The notes: generated by a model not told the origin, from the letters alone. A stretch of 18,352 nt of DNA from Alectoria sarmentosa (GCA_009733775.1 WOGZ01000508.1:1-18352), one strand, 5' to 3'. Shown: positions 1-9,270, counted from the stretch's first letter. A program made the numbers and translations.

Positions 1-133
1 ATTGTTGACGCGTTGTTGTTATTGTCGCGTTTTTAACTTTTTGTCAAAGCGCGATCTATAAACGATAGGGTTCCCGTAAGATATATTTTATAATTCGAAA
101 ATAATCAAATTCGATTTAATTATTCACGACGTA

Positions 134-815
134 ATGAATAAAGAGCGTTATATACTCGTAATCAAAAAAGATAATATTATTATACTCGTTCATCGCAATA
201 ATAAAAATAAACAATTTATTAAAAGCGATTTCGACGACTTTAACTTCATCAATCGCGAAATTTATATCTTTTATAAAATCGTTAATCGCAAATTTAAACA
301 TTCCTTTATTAAATATTAAATTAAATTTTTTCATTTAAAATTTAAAAAGTTTATAAATGAATAAAAAAAGAAAAAGAAAACGCAAATCGATATTATTTAT
401 GCGAGCATTAATATCTCAAATGTTAAATATAAACGTATCGAAAAAGCGTTATTCAACGCCTCCGTTTCAGAGAAAAGTGATTATTTCAATATTAATATAA
501 CGTATACGTCAAAAAAGAACGATTATTTTCATATTTATACAACATTCTTAAACGAATTGAACGATCAAAATCATTCGAATTTCATTTCGAATGATTTTAA
601 TTTTTTGAATGTAATTAATTAAGCAAATCAAAACGAGAATAAGAATTTTATTAATTTAATAATAAATTCGAATTTGAATAAAAATCTAATTTTCGTCAAA
701 TTTATGAATTTCGATATTCGAATTATAATAAATTTTGATTATATTCGTTATTTCTTTATCGATCGTTCGATATTTATTATATACATTAAAATTCAATCTC
801 GATTTATTAAAGGCA
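134..815 (+). pseudogene. copia gag (tentative) and aspartic protease remnant
   Basis: The protease is recognised at 731-739. The family catalytic triplet Asp-Ser-Gly is replaced by Asn-Phe-Asp (codons aat ttt gat), each explained by one or two C to T or G to A changes. It is followed by a stretch around DRSIF and KIQSRFIKGI typical of the sequence after the protease active site in copia polyproteins. The catalytic Asp is lost, so the enzyme would be dead. The upstream open stretch (134-319) and the Lys/Asn-rich region to about 630 lie in the same frame and are probably gag. I could not recognise a capsid motif or a canonical CCHC knuckle, so the gag part is only positional inference. Confidence 0.6.
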
Positions 816-2150
816 TTATAACGTTAAAGTTTAATCTTTTATTTGCGATATTATTAATTTTGATTATAATGTTAATGATAAACGCATTATTTTAACGATT
901 TTTAATGTTTTGCACGTGTTCGATATGAGCGTTAATTTTTTATCGATTGAAAAGTTTTTAAATGTTGATATTGAAGTCGTTTTTATAAAAAAAATTGTGT
1001 TTTAATTCAAAATAATATAACGTTAATCGATACGCGAAATCGCGATTTGTTTTTTTTTAAATTTATGAAAAGATAATAATGCTTTAATCGTTTATAACGT
1101 TTTTTCGAATTCGATTCATTAATTATAATATGCTCGCATAAATCATTTGAATTAATAAAATTTTAAGAAACTTTTTAATATTATTATGAATGTGAATTTT
1201 TTCAAAAACATTATCAAGAAATACATTTACGAATATTTCATGATGAATTATCAAAAAATTATTTTTTATAATAATTTCATAACTTTCGATATTCTATCGA
1301 GCGAATTTGTTTATAACGATTTTATTAAGTTTTTGATTTTCATTAATTTCAACGATTATAAATATTTTATGATATTTAAAAACGATTTCATTTATTATTT
1401 TGAAATTTATTATATTCATCATAAAAATAAAATCTTTATTATATTTTTGCGTTTTAACATTTATTTAAAATTTCGCGATTATCGAATTTATCGTATTCGT
1501 CTCGATAATGCAAATGAATATATTAATAAAATCTTTTTGAAATATTTCGCTTAAACGAACATTAAACAAAAATTTATTATTATAAATAATTTCGAAATGA
1601 ATAAAATCTGTTGAAATTCGGGTCACGTGACGCCAAGCCTTGGCGGTCACGTGCGCACTAATATGCACTTAGTGCGCCCGTACATAGATCGCTCTTTCTT
1701 CCGTAGTACTCTTAAAAGCAATACAACTAAGTGTCCTACTCCATATTTTGACAAAATCGTCGAGCGATTGAATTAAACTTTAATAAATAAAATGTATTTA
1801 ATTTTGTTAAATTTCAATCTCAATAAATTTTTTGAATTTAAAATAATAATCATAATTAATTATTTGACGATGCGTTTTTTTAACATTAAAATTATTATCA
1901 CATTTTTCGAAATCTTTTATCATCGCAAATTTATTTTTTTTCATTTGCGAATTATAAATTTTATCGCTTACGTTTTAAAACGAATTTAAAAAAAAATTAT
2001 AAATAAAAATGAAAAATATATTTTTTTAAATTATAAAAACGAATTCATTTTTCGTTTTTATAATTTAATTAAAAAGAAGATTATTCGCGTTAACGATATT
2101 TATTTCATCGAAAAACGTTCACATTTTATAAATCTCGAAAAATAAATTAA
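816..2150 (+). pseudogene. copia GAG-pre-integrase and integrase, split by a solo LTR
   Basis: Frame 1 shows NVLHVFDMSVNFLSIEK near 904-960 (family NVLHVP). Near 1130 the reading YARINHLN matches the family WHARLGHLN with RIP changes. The integrase core follows: DYKYFMIF, then the second catalytic Asp at 1504 in LDNANEY. Translation stops making sense at 1609, where an LTR is inserted, and resumes at 1759 with VERLN, whose Glu at 1762 is the third catalytic residue. After subtracting the 150 inserted bases, the Asp to Glu spacing is exactly 35 residues, as in D,D(35)E integrases. Further on, FYHRKF, HLRIINFIAYVLK and FIEK (about 1915-2120) match the copia integrase C-terminal part. Stops and missing Gly/Pro codons show it is dead. 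Confidence 0.88.
1609..1753 (+). mobile_element. solo LTR (145 bp) inserted in copia integrase
   Basis: The segment begins TGTTGAAATT and ends TTTTGACA, the TG...CA termini of an LTR. It is flanked by a perfect 5-bp target duplication AAATC (1604-1608 and 1754-1758). It is visibly GC-richer than its surroundings and contains two hairpins: 1624-1637 pairing with 1639-1653 (arms containing CACGTG and GCCAAG, one bulge), and GCGCACTA (1653-1660) pairing with TAGTGCGC (1670-1677). No coding sequence is inside. A second, more mutated relative lies at 5285-5406. LTR plus duplication is 150 bp, so the host frame is the same on both sides. Orientation is inferred from similarity of its termini to the LTR at 5950. 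Confidence 0.9.
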
Positions 2151-2699
2151 GATTTATAAATATTCAAATAAACGTTAACGTTTTTTTATATTAATATTCG
2201 TTATAAAAAAGATATTAAATAAATAACGTATCATTATATTATTAAACGTTAAATCTATAATTTCGATTAAATCGTCAAATTAATTATCATTAACGAATAT
2301 TTCATCGTTAATCATTAATCGCTTTTAAAGATTTTATTTTATCGGTATTATAATGCGTGTGTTTATAACATTTATTAAATCTATTATATCAATTATCAAA
2401 TCTATTATCATTTTCTCTTTATTAATATTTTTAAAATTTATTAAAATAAGAATTATGCGAAAACATTTCGAATATAAAATTATTTAAAAAATATTTAATG
2501 ATTATAAAGATCTCATTATTTCGAATCTTTATAATTTATTATTTGATTTTTTAATAAAAACTTTCGTTATTTTTTTTTTTTTTGCGAATCATATTAATAA
2601 ATTTAACATTTTCGAACTTATAATTTACGAATAAATGATTTTTAATAATTTATTTCGTATAAATTAAGAGATTAATATGCGAGATGAATATAAATCTTT

Positions 2700-3420
2700 T
2701 ATAAATAATAATATTTAATATTTTGTTTAAACGTCTTTAAGGGCTCGTGTTTTTTAAAATCGTTAAATTTATATTATAAAATGAGATCTTAAAGAGAAAA
2801 TTATTCGTTATAAAACACATTAAATTATTCGAAGATTCGAATAATAAAAAAGTTATAATTATTATAACATTTTCGCGTCGATAATAAAATTTATAAATTA
2901 TAAAACGATTTTCGCGTTTGCGACGATTATAAATTAAAACGTGAAATAAATAAACGTCGAAATCGTTTTTCTTTATAACGATGTTTAAAAAAACATTTAT
3001 ATATAATAATTTAAAGACTGTAACAAAAACAATATCAAGATTTATAAATTAAATAAGATTTTTTATAATTTGAAACAATTTTTCAAGATTTGATATTAAC
3101 ATTTTTCGATTTATATAAAAAAATTCGATCTTAATTTCATCAAATCGAACGATAATAAATTTATGAATTTTAAAAAAAAAATCATTATAACGTTTTATAT
3201 CGATGATGTTTTGATTATAAATCGCAATAAAATCGTTATTAAACGAATCAGAGATGTTTTAAACGTCAAATTTTATATATTAAATTTGAAATTATACGCC
3301 TTTTATTTGAATATAATCGTTAAAAGAAATCGTTATAACGATATTATTTATTTAAAATAAAAAACGTACATTATACGCTTTTTCAATTATTTCAAATATT
3401 AAAATCTCATTTTTATTAAT
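2700..3420 (+). pseudogene. copia reverse transcriptase (RVT_2 type) remnant
   Basis: The frame carries motifs of the copia RT in order. RYKTH near 2808 matches the RYKAR block. VEIVFLYNDV near 2956 matches the family D-V-x-T-A-F-L-G-L block, with the first catalytic Asp changed to Asn (aac at 2953). IYKLNKIFYNLKQ near 3038 matches the KALYGLKQ block. The catalytic YIDD at 3196-3207 is intact. Then VLNVKFYILNLKLYAFYLNI follows near 3256, matching the F-x-M-x-DLG...FLGI block. Interrupting stops are TAA or TGA where Gln or Trp is expected. The domain has normal length and order and no indel was detected, but the lost Asp and the stops make it non-functional. Confidence 0.92.
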
Positions 3421-4185
3421 ATATTATTCGAAATCAATCGCAAATTAACGTCCGTCGAAGAAAATTACATAATTTTTAAAAAAATTCGTGAAAAATATTA
3501 ATTCGTTATGAGTTTTTTTATATACGTTATATTAAAAATTCGTTTTAATATCGTTTATATTATTTTTTTAATTAATCGATATTTAATTAATCTTATTTCA
3601 ACGCATTTAAATGCGATTATTCGAATTTTTCGATATTTTAAAAACACGATGCATTACGAACTCGTATATAAAAATTCTTTAAAAAATTTATTCGATTATA
3701 TTGATTTTGATTAAATTAAAAATTCAATTCGAAGATTCATTTTCGATTATTTATTTAATTTGAATAATAACGTTATTAATTAATTAAATAAACGTTAAAT
3801 TATTATAATATTATTCATTTATAAAATAAAATATATCGATCAAATGTAAATTATTAAGAAAATTATTTGATTGAAAAATCTTTTTAATTAACTTTTGCGA
3901 TTTAATGATTCGAATTTTAAGATTATCGTGATTTTTGAAGATAATTAAGACGTAATCGTTTTTGTAAAAAACGTTTAATTTTATGCTCGCATTAAACACA
4001 TTAACATCGCTTATCATTTTATGCGCGAAAAAATTAATAATGATATTATAAATGTTTAATATATTTTTATTAACAAATAAATGATTAATGATTTTATTAA
4101 AACTTTATATTTCGATAAGTTTATTATCTTTCGCGATATTCTTGAAATGAAAATAATCTTACATTATTCATTTAAAATTATTTGA
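3421..4185 (+). pseudogene. copia RNase H remnant and C-terminal end of pol
   Basis: Continuing in the same frame, MSFFIYVILKIRFNIVYII (from 3508) matches the family block G-S-L-x-Y-x-x-x-x-T-R-P-D-I-A-Y. It is followed by INRYLINL, then HLNAIIRIFRYFKNTMHYELVY, the conserved block before RNase H. LFDYIDFD (near 3691-3714) corresponds to the GYSDADWA block holding a catalytic Asp. Near 3985-4040 the reading YARIKHINIAYHFMREK is the very conserved block family-wide written H-A-R-T-K-H-I-D-I-R-Y-H-F. The tail FIKTLYFDKFIIFRDILEMK matches the LTK-x-L...F...LGM ending. The first in-frame stop after it is at 4183-4185, probably close to the original end. Confidence 0.92.
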
Positions 4186-4890
4186 ATCATTGTTTTAAAA
4201 GAGACGTTTAAGTCGTTATTATTATTCAACGCTCATAGCTTCAAAGAAGCGATTTCATTAATTTTCACGTTTCGAATAATCAATCGAAATTATTCGCAAA
4301 ACCTTAATATTAGTTTTGACGTATTAAAATTTCGTTATATTATTATTATATTAGAAGTTAATTTATTATTATTATAACTATAATCATAAACTCTGCGAGC
4401 TTTTTTTCGAAAGATTTATATTTATGTACGATTTAAATCTGAGATTTGCGTCGTTATTTAAAAGATCGTTATCGTCGATTTTTCGTTAATTGTCTTGAAT
4501 ATTCTTATAAAATTATCATATTTTTATTTTTTGAAATTATTATATTTATGTTTTTAAGATTATTATACTTATACTTTTAAACGTTATTATCGTTATTATT
4601 ATTATATATATCGTTCGCATATACGTTGTTAATTATTATTATTAAACATTAATATTTTAAAACGATTTTTATGAACTTTACAATCGATCGCATATATATA
4701 TACATATATATATACAATTCGAAATATTTCATTTAATCGAAAAATAAATTCTTATATATATTTGATAGTTATATATCGATTAATTTTTGATGTGCATCAA
4801 ATAATCTGCAAATAAATTTATTAAAAAACGATTTTTCGTTAAAAAGTGAAATTTTTTATATAAAACATCGTGACGAATATGTTCAAAAAA
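4186..4890. other. AT-rich stretch without a recognisable gene
   Basis: No conserved motif was found on either strand. It should contain the 3' untranslated region and 3' LTR of the copia relic, but I could not define LTR boundaries. A TGTTTT at 4191 follows the pol stop closely but has no purine tract before it and no matching partner inside the window. An alternating AT microsatellite lies at 4691-4714. Confidence 0.6.
4691..4714. repeat. AT dinucleotide microsatellite
   Basis: Two runs of alternating TA (about ten bases each) separated by a TACA step. A simple-sequence tract in non-coding DNA with no obvious role. Confidence 0.85.
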
Positions 4891-4899
4891 ACATAATCG

Positions 4900-5213
4900 T
4901 TTTAAATTTTCGATTTTCATTTTTTTTATTCGACTTTGAATATCGCGAATTTCGAATCTCGTTTTTTGAAATTCGAATGTTTATAAAAAAGGAAGTGATG
5001 TATAAAAGGTAAAAATAATTTATAAAATAAAAATGATTTATAAAAAGAGAGATAATCATTCTTTTTCGAATTTTTATTATTTTTATTCGATTTTGAACAT
5101 CGCGAGTTTCGAATTTCGTGTTTAAAATTCGAGTTTTTATGAAACGTATAAAGGATAAAAAAGATGTATAAAAATGATTTTATATTAATTGTTCGACGTT
5201 AAACTCATTATAA
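4900..5213. repeat. imperfect tandem duplication, period about 157 bp
   Basis: A block containing ATTCGACTTTGAATATCGCG (from 4928) recurs as ATTCGATTTTGAACATCGCG (from 5085). Both are followed by TTTCGAAT-rich sequence, then an AAATTCGA motif, TATAAA and a GATGTATAAAA segment. The copies differ by transitions and a few small indels. Unit boundaries are approximate. It may be sub-repeats of a degraded LTR or an ordinary local duplication. Confidence 0.7.
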
Positions 5214-5284
5214 ATATTCGACGATCAATTTATCTTATTTATTCGACGTTCGATTTTTTTTAAAAGTATATGTGCGAAGAAAAG

Positions 5285-5406
5285 TGTCGAAATTTAAATT
5301 ACGTGATTTTGTTACGTGACGGGCGCATGCGCTTATAACTTAGATCGCACTTTTCATCGTAACACTTTTAAACTAATATAACTAAGTGTTTTACATCATA
5401 TTTTCA
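5285..5406 (+). mobile_element. degraded LTR related to the solo LTR at 1609
   Basis: It begins TGTCGAAATT and ends CATATTTTCA, again TG...CA. It shares with 1609-1753 the order ACGTGA, GGGCGC/GTGCGC, TAGATCGC, CTTTTAAA, ATAACTAAGTGT and CATATTTT. At about 122 bp it is shorter; part of the second hairpin region is missing, and CC/GG pairs have decayed more. Flanks are AAAAG on the left and TAAGA on the right, so no clean 5-bp target duplication is visible. It could be a solo LTR whose duplication has decayed, or one end of a lost element. Confidence 0.75.
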
Positions 5407-5409
5407 TAA

Positions 5410-5944
5410 GATATCGCGTTTCAAATAGCGTTTATAATTATTATTTGATTATTATTAATATTTATTCACATTTGCTTTTAAATATTCGTTTAATAAAAAC
5501 GTTTTTCGCGTAAAAAACGATTGCGCTCGTTATTATAATGTTGTTCGTAATTATATTACATTTTTAATAAATTAAAGTCGTTAATTAAATTAATTTTTTT
5601 ATAAAGTTAAAATTGTCTTTTTTTAAGCGAATTTGAATTAAATAAAAATAAAAGTTTTTGATAATAATTTACTTTATTTGTGTATCGTTTAATAAAATAA
5701 AGTTTTGATAATAACTTTAAAAAATATACATATAATCGTTAAGAAGTTTGAATGAAAAAATATATTAATGATAAAAAAAAATGAAAGAAATTGCGAATAA
5801 AAAAAATACGTTTAATGAAATCACTTTTAATAAAAAAGAACATCACATTAAAAAAAATGTTTTATCTTAATGAATAACGCGGTAATTTTCTTTTTTCGCA
5901 ATTAAGACACTTTTATGTATTAATTTAATTGAATTATATGTTTC
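5410..5944 (-). pseudogene. possible Helitron linker toward helicase (unconfirmed)
   Basis: On the minus strand beyond the solo LTR, translation is mostly stops with weak hints of Helitron sequence. One such hint is a short IINAI-NAIS reading near 5420, which resembles the Q-x-x-A-x-x-x-I block just upstream of a helicase Walker A. No GxGKT motif could be recognised afterwards, and the degraded LTR at 5285-5406 begins immediately. Position and strand are the main argument, so the call is tentative. Confidence 0.3.
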
Positions 5945-5949
5945 GTTTT

Positions 5950-6207
5950 TGTTGAAAATACGGTTGGTTGGCTATGGGGTGCTTGCCAAGCCCATGGTAA
6001 GCGATATGCTCATGATTGGCGACATAATGGTGTCGGCAATGTGGTATATCAGAAAGGTCATATTTTGGGTGGTTGTAAGTTGATCGATTCTTTTATGAGA
6101 ATTGATTATTTATTAACTTCTTGCCAAGTCATGAACTTGGCAAGATATCGTTTGTTAGACAGATATAATGAGCTTGACAACATGGTAACATGGCGATTCT
6201 CTTGACA
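5950..6207 (+). mobile_element. solo LTR (258 bp), little mutated, in Helitron relic
   Basis: The segment starts TGTTGAAAATACGG and ends CTCTTGACA, with a perfect 5-bp target duplication GTTTT (5945-5949 and 6208-6212). It is the most GC-rich, least mutated block of the window, with intact GG and CC pairs such as GGTTGGTTGGC and GGGGTG. It contains a perfect hairpin TTGCCAAGT / ACTTGGCAA (6121-6129 with 6135-6143) and another CTTGCCAAG near 5981. Its termini resemble those of the LTR at 1609, suggesting related copia-type families. No internal element sequence flanks it, so it is a solo LTR left by LTR-LTR recombination. Confidence 0.92.
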
Positions 6208-6212
6208 GTTTT

Positions 6213-6476
6213 ATATTTAATTTATAACTTAAGCGATTTATTGAGTTTATAATTAAATAAATTTATTATAAATAAATTTCGTAAATAATCTCCGCTTTTT
6301 TAAACATTTACTTTATTTAAAATTTGATTTTATTCGACGTTATTATGCGTGAGATTTTTTGTTATATAAATGATATGATAATTTAAAAAGAGATCGTCGT
6401 TTATCGTTCGTAATTTTTCATAAAATAAAGAATTCAATATATTTAAAAAAAGAAGACGTAAATAATAAAGTTCGCT
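6213..6476 (-). pseudogene. Helitron protein segment after Rep
   Basis: The minus strand reads SELYYLRLLFLNI, then YEKLRTIN, then NNVE(stop)NQILNKVNV, then SGDYLRNLF. This follows the Helitron consensus G-E-R-x-Y-L-R-L-L-L, x-D-L-R-T, L-x-D-D-x-E-W and L-R-x-L-F. Stops fall where Trp or Gln is expected. The reading then reaches LKL(stop)IKYK, plausibly the LW block, and is cut by the solo LTR at 6207. This region normally lies between the Rep and helicase domains, which supports the orientation and the Helitron call. Confidence 0.78.
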
Positions 6477-6779
6477 TGCGTTAAAATTGATATAATATAT
6501 TTTCGCAATAATATCAATACGTCTTTAACATATATTTCATTTTTAAATATTTTGAGATTCTTTTTTAAAATGTAATTTTTTGATAAATCGATATAAAAAA
6601 GATTTGTTAATCGTTTTTATTATTAACGTCGTATATTTAATTAAAAAAAGATTATAAAAAAGATTTAACGTTCGTTTATTATTATTATTATATCAAATAA
6701 TTGAAAATTACTGTTAAAAACTACGATTTGTTAATTTAAAAAATGAATAAATAATCGCTTTATAATAAAATTGTGATTA

Positions 6780-7440
6780 TGCAATTTGAAATTAAATATT
6801 TCTAATAAATCTTTATTAATTTTATTCAACGTGCGTTTCGATATTTTCGAATTTTATTTATTAATTTTGTTATGTCGTTTTTGTTTATCTTTTTCATTCG
6901 AAAATTAATTTAATCGTTATTTTTATAAACGTATTTAAAGATATATTTACAAGTTTTAATATTAACGTAAATTTTTACATTAATATAAGTATTATATTTA
7001 ATCAACAAATACGAATTATAAAATATTATTTAATAATTTTATTTAAATTCATTTTTTAAAGTTATAATAAACTTATATCGACGATAAATAAAATATTCGA
7101 TATTTAATTTAAAAATAATATAATTGTTAAATTTCTTTAAAAATCGCTTATTATATTGATTTTTATTCGAATTTTAATAAAATGAAATATATTTATTTTA
7201 TTTATAACGTAATAATTATAATAATTATAAATTATATATTTAATTACGATAATATAACAATTGAAAAATCGAATATAATTAAAAAATTTAATATTAATAA
7301 TAACGTTTATTTTATTAACGTTTAAATAACGATTTTTAAAATATAATATAATAAATATATAAATATGCGATAATTCTCGTTTTTGAAATTTTATAATATA
7401 ATAATACGTCGAAATTCGATCTTTTATTCGCAAAAGTTAA
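6780..7440 (-). pseudogene. Helitron Rep (HUH endonuclease) domain remnant
   Basis: The minus strand reads YYYIIKFQKRELSHIYIF, the Helitron block written in the family as E-F-Q-K-R-G-L-P-H-A-H. The HUH pair is at 7359-7367: the first His (7365-7367) is kept and the second is Tyr (7359-7361), a C to T change. After a frame change, SYLLIKYNTYINVKIY and then KYIFKYVYK (6922-6948) match the block holding the two candidate catalytic tyrosines (family K-Y-L-F-K-Y-V-Y-K-G); both are present, at 6943-6945 and 6931-6933. Rep would nick and join single-stranded DNA during rolling-circle transposition. The broken HUH, stops and frameshifts make it inactive. Confidence 0.88.
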
Positions 7441-9059
7441 TTAAAATTAAAATTAATTATCGAAATTTTAATCGATCGTAATTCGATTTTCGAAATAAAA
7501 AGAAAAAATTTAAGGGCATTATAAGATTTATAAGCAGAAATTATGACGTATAAGAAATTAAACGATGTTAAAAACACTTTTAAAAATTGTGATTTATATT
7601 AATTATTTAATTAATGTGTTTTTAAAAGATTTATTATGAATGAATTTATTTAAAAAAATGAAAGAAAGCTTATTAAGCACCTTTTTTTTCAAAATATCAT
7701 TTATAAAAACTTTCAATTTCAATTTGAATATTTTTATTATTAAATTAAATTAATCGATAATTAATTCATTAAATAATAGATTAACGATAATTTTAATTTA
7801 TTTTAAGTTATAAATGAAAATAATGAAGATGTTTAATCGATTAAATTTAATAATTAAGATTATATAATTTTGATAAAATTGTTTTATAAATTGTAAATCT
7901 TTTTAATATGAGAAAGAAAAAATAATACGTTATTTATTAATTTGTGCGTTCGTGATAATTTCATCGATTTAAACATTAATAATTACTTGATAAATGTTAG
8001 CTCGAATAATCTTTTGATTTTATTTCATTTAATGAAATCGATTGCTTTTAATGATTATATATATATCGTAAACGAAATGATAAAACAATTTATTATAATG
8101 AAAAAAGCGATTAAATTTAATAAAACGAATTTGTATAAAATATTTATAAAGAATCAATTTGATAAATTTGAAAAAATAAAAAAATAAATTTATAAAAAGA
8201 AGTTAATGTGATTTATGTTAAATTTCCTCGATTATTAATTTATAAAACGAAATTGTTATTATTATCTCGATTAACAAAAAGATTTTTATTAAATAAAACA
8301 TTTATAATAAATATATTATTATATTATAATTATTCGTCGAATGAGAAAATAAAAAAATAACGTAATAATATATAAACGAGATATTAATATAAAATATTAT
8401 TTTTGTAATCACTTTAACTTTTAATTAAAACGTTTTTCGTTTCGAATATATTTAATAAATTATTTATATCGTTTTTTTTAAATAATAACGATTTCATTTA
8501 AAGTAAAATAATTATAAATACGTGAATTATAATGTTACGAGTTTTTATATAATAGCTTATAACCTCGTATAATTAAATCGATTTTCAATTTTTCGAATAT
8601 CGTTTTAAGGATAATAACGTAAAAATTAATATTTTTAAAAAGAATAATTATTTTTCGATGAAATTATTATTTAATGTTATTATAATAATCATGTTTAATA
8701 TAATTAATATCAACGCGATTAAAAAAAGTTATATCGTGTTATAAATTGTTTTTGAATGTTATTTATGATGTAAATTTATTTAAAAATCGATCTTTCGCTC
8801 TTTAAAGACGTTAAAATAAATATATATATAATAATCGCGTTTTGCATTTTACACGTGAATGAAATTATCGATTAATTAATGATAATTTATTGTGAGATTA
8901 TCGAGATAACATTATTATATTAAATATTATAAACGCGATATTTTTTACATTTATCGATTAAAATTATGATATTAAATTTCAAAAAATGTAAAATGTTATT
9001 AATATTATATTCATTAAAATTAATAAAATAATCTATATTCGTTTTAACGTTTTTTTAAT
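7441..9059. other. AT-rich Helitron interior, mostly unreadable
   Basis: Lying between the N-terminal motif and Rep on the minus strand, this should encode the early Rep part of the Helitron protein. Only the last stretch before 7440 (LLRIKDRISTYYY) reads sensibly. One unexplained plus-strand open frame lies at 7942-8187. Nothing else was recognised. Confidence 0.5.
7942..8187 (+). other. unrecognised open frame, + strand
   Basis: An open stretch of 81 sense codons from a possible TTG start (ATG codons occur inside) ends at a TAA. The reading, for example LLILFHLMKSIAFNDYIYIVNEMIKQF, has a balanced mix of polar and hydrophobic residues and is helical-looking. I do not recognise the family. 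It lies opposite to the Helitron reading direction and no continuation is evident on either side. It could be chance, or a fragment of another RIPped element. No ribosome or promoter context can be claimed. Confidence 0.25.
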
Positions 9060-9270
9060 ATTTTTTATTCTCGTCTTAATCGTCGTTTTTATTTTCGTTT
9101 TATAAAATATTTATTTTAAATATAATAATTTTAATTTTATCGTTATTATAGCATTATTTAAATATCTCGTTTTTAAACGACGTCGCATCACATCGATCGT
9201 AAATTTGATTCATAAAATCGAGATCATATCGCAAAAAACTTTATAATATATAAATAACGCGTAATATAAT
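9060..9270 (-). pseudogene. Helitron N-terminal Cys-rich motif remnant
   Basis: The minus strand reads DFMNQIYDRCDAT, with the CxxC pair present as Tyr (9199-9201) and Cys (9190-9192). About a dozen codons later it reads CYNNDKIKI, the second Cys changed to Tyr (9148-9153). This follows the Helitron N-terminal pattern C-x-x-C-x-A...E...C-C-x-x-G-K-x-x-L-P. TGC/TGT to TAC/TAT changes are the expected RIP products. It is in a different frame from Rep downstream. The start codon was not identified. Confidence 0.62.

Larger units (their letters stand above)
1..4185 (+). mobile_element. Ty1/copia LTR retrotransposon relic, 5' end outside window
   Basis: A decayed copia element reads left to right. 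The domain order protease, GAG-pre-integrase, integrase, reverse transcriptase, RNase H is the Ty1/copia order; in Ty3/gypsy the integrase comes last. From about 816 to 4185 the recognisable motifs are all in one frame (codon starts at positions equal to 1 modulo 3), with stops mostly where Gln or Trp is expected. The protease upstream is in another frame, implying a one-base indel near 812-818. No 5' LTR is inside the window and no 3' LTR could be defined after 4185. The element is interrupted by a solo LTR at 1609-1753. Confidence 0.9.
5407..9270 (-). mobile_element. Helitron (rolling-circle transposon) relic
   Basis: The minus strand carries Helitron protein motifs in the right order from high to low coordinates: an N-terminal Cys-rich motif (about 9060-9213), the HUH Rep domain (7433 to about 6780) and the block after Rep (6476 to about 6213). 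These lie in different reading frames, so indels have accumulated as well as transitions. A solo LTR interrupts it at 5950-6207. The element ends (5' TC, 3' CTRR with a hairpin) were not located, and the PIF1-type helicase was not confirmed. The gypsy insertion at 9994 may have cut its 5' flank. Confidence 0.82.

Noticed and set aside
200..320. CCHC zinc knuckle in the copia gag
   Set aside because: Tyr residues that could be former Cys are present, but the His spacing does not fit C-x2-C-x4-H-x4-C and cannot be reached by C to T or G to A changes.
116..334. Minus-strand open frame near the window start
   Set aside because: Antisense to the copia gag-protease reading frame; hydrophobic filler typical of reverse-strand frames in AT-rich DNA.
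1609..5406. Reading 1609-1753 and 5285-5406 as the two LTRs of one copia element
   Set aside because: The first has its own perfect AAATC duplication and splits the integrase of the surrounding copia copy, whose coding sequence continues on both sides.
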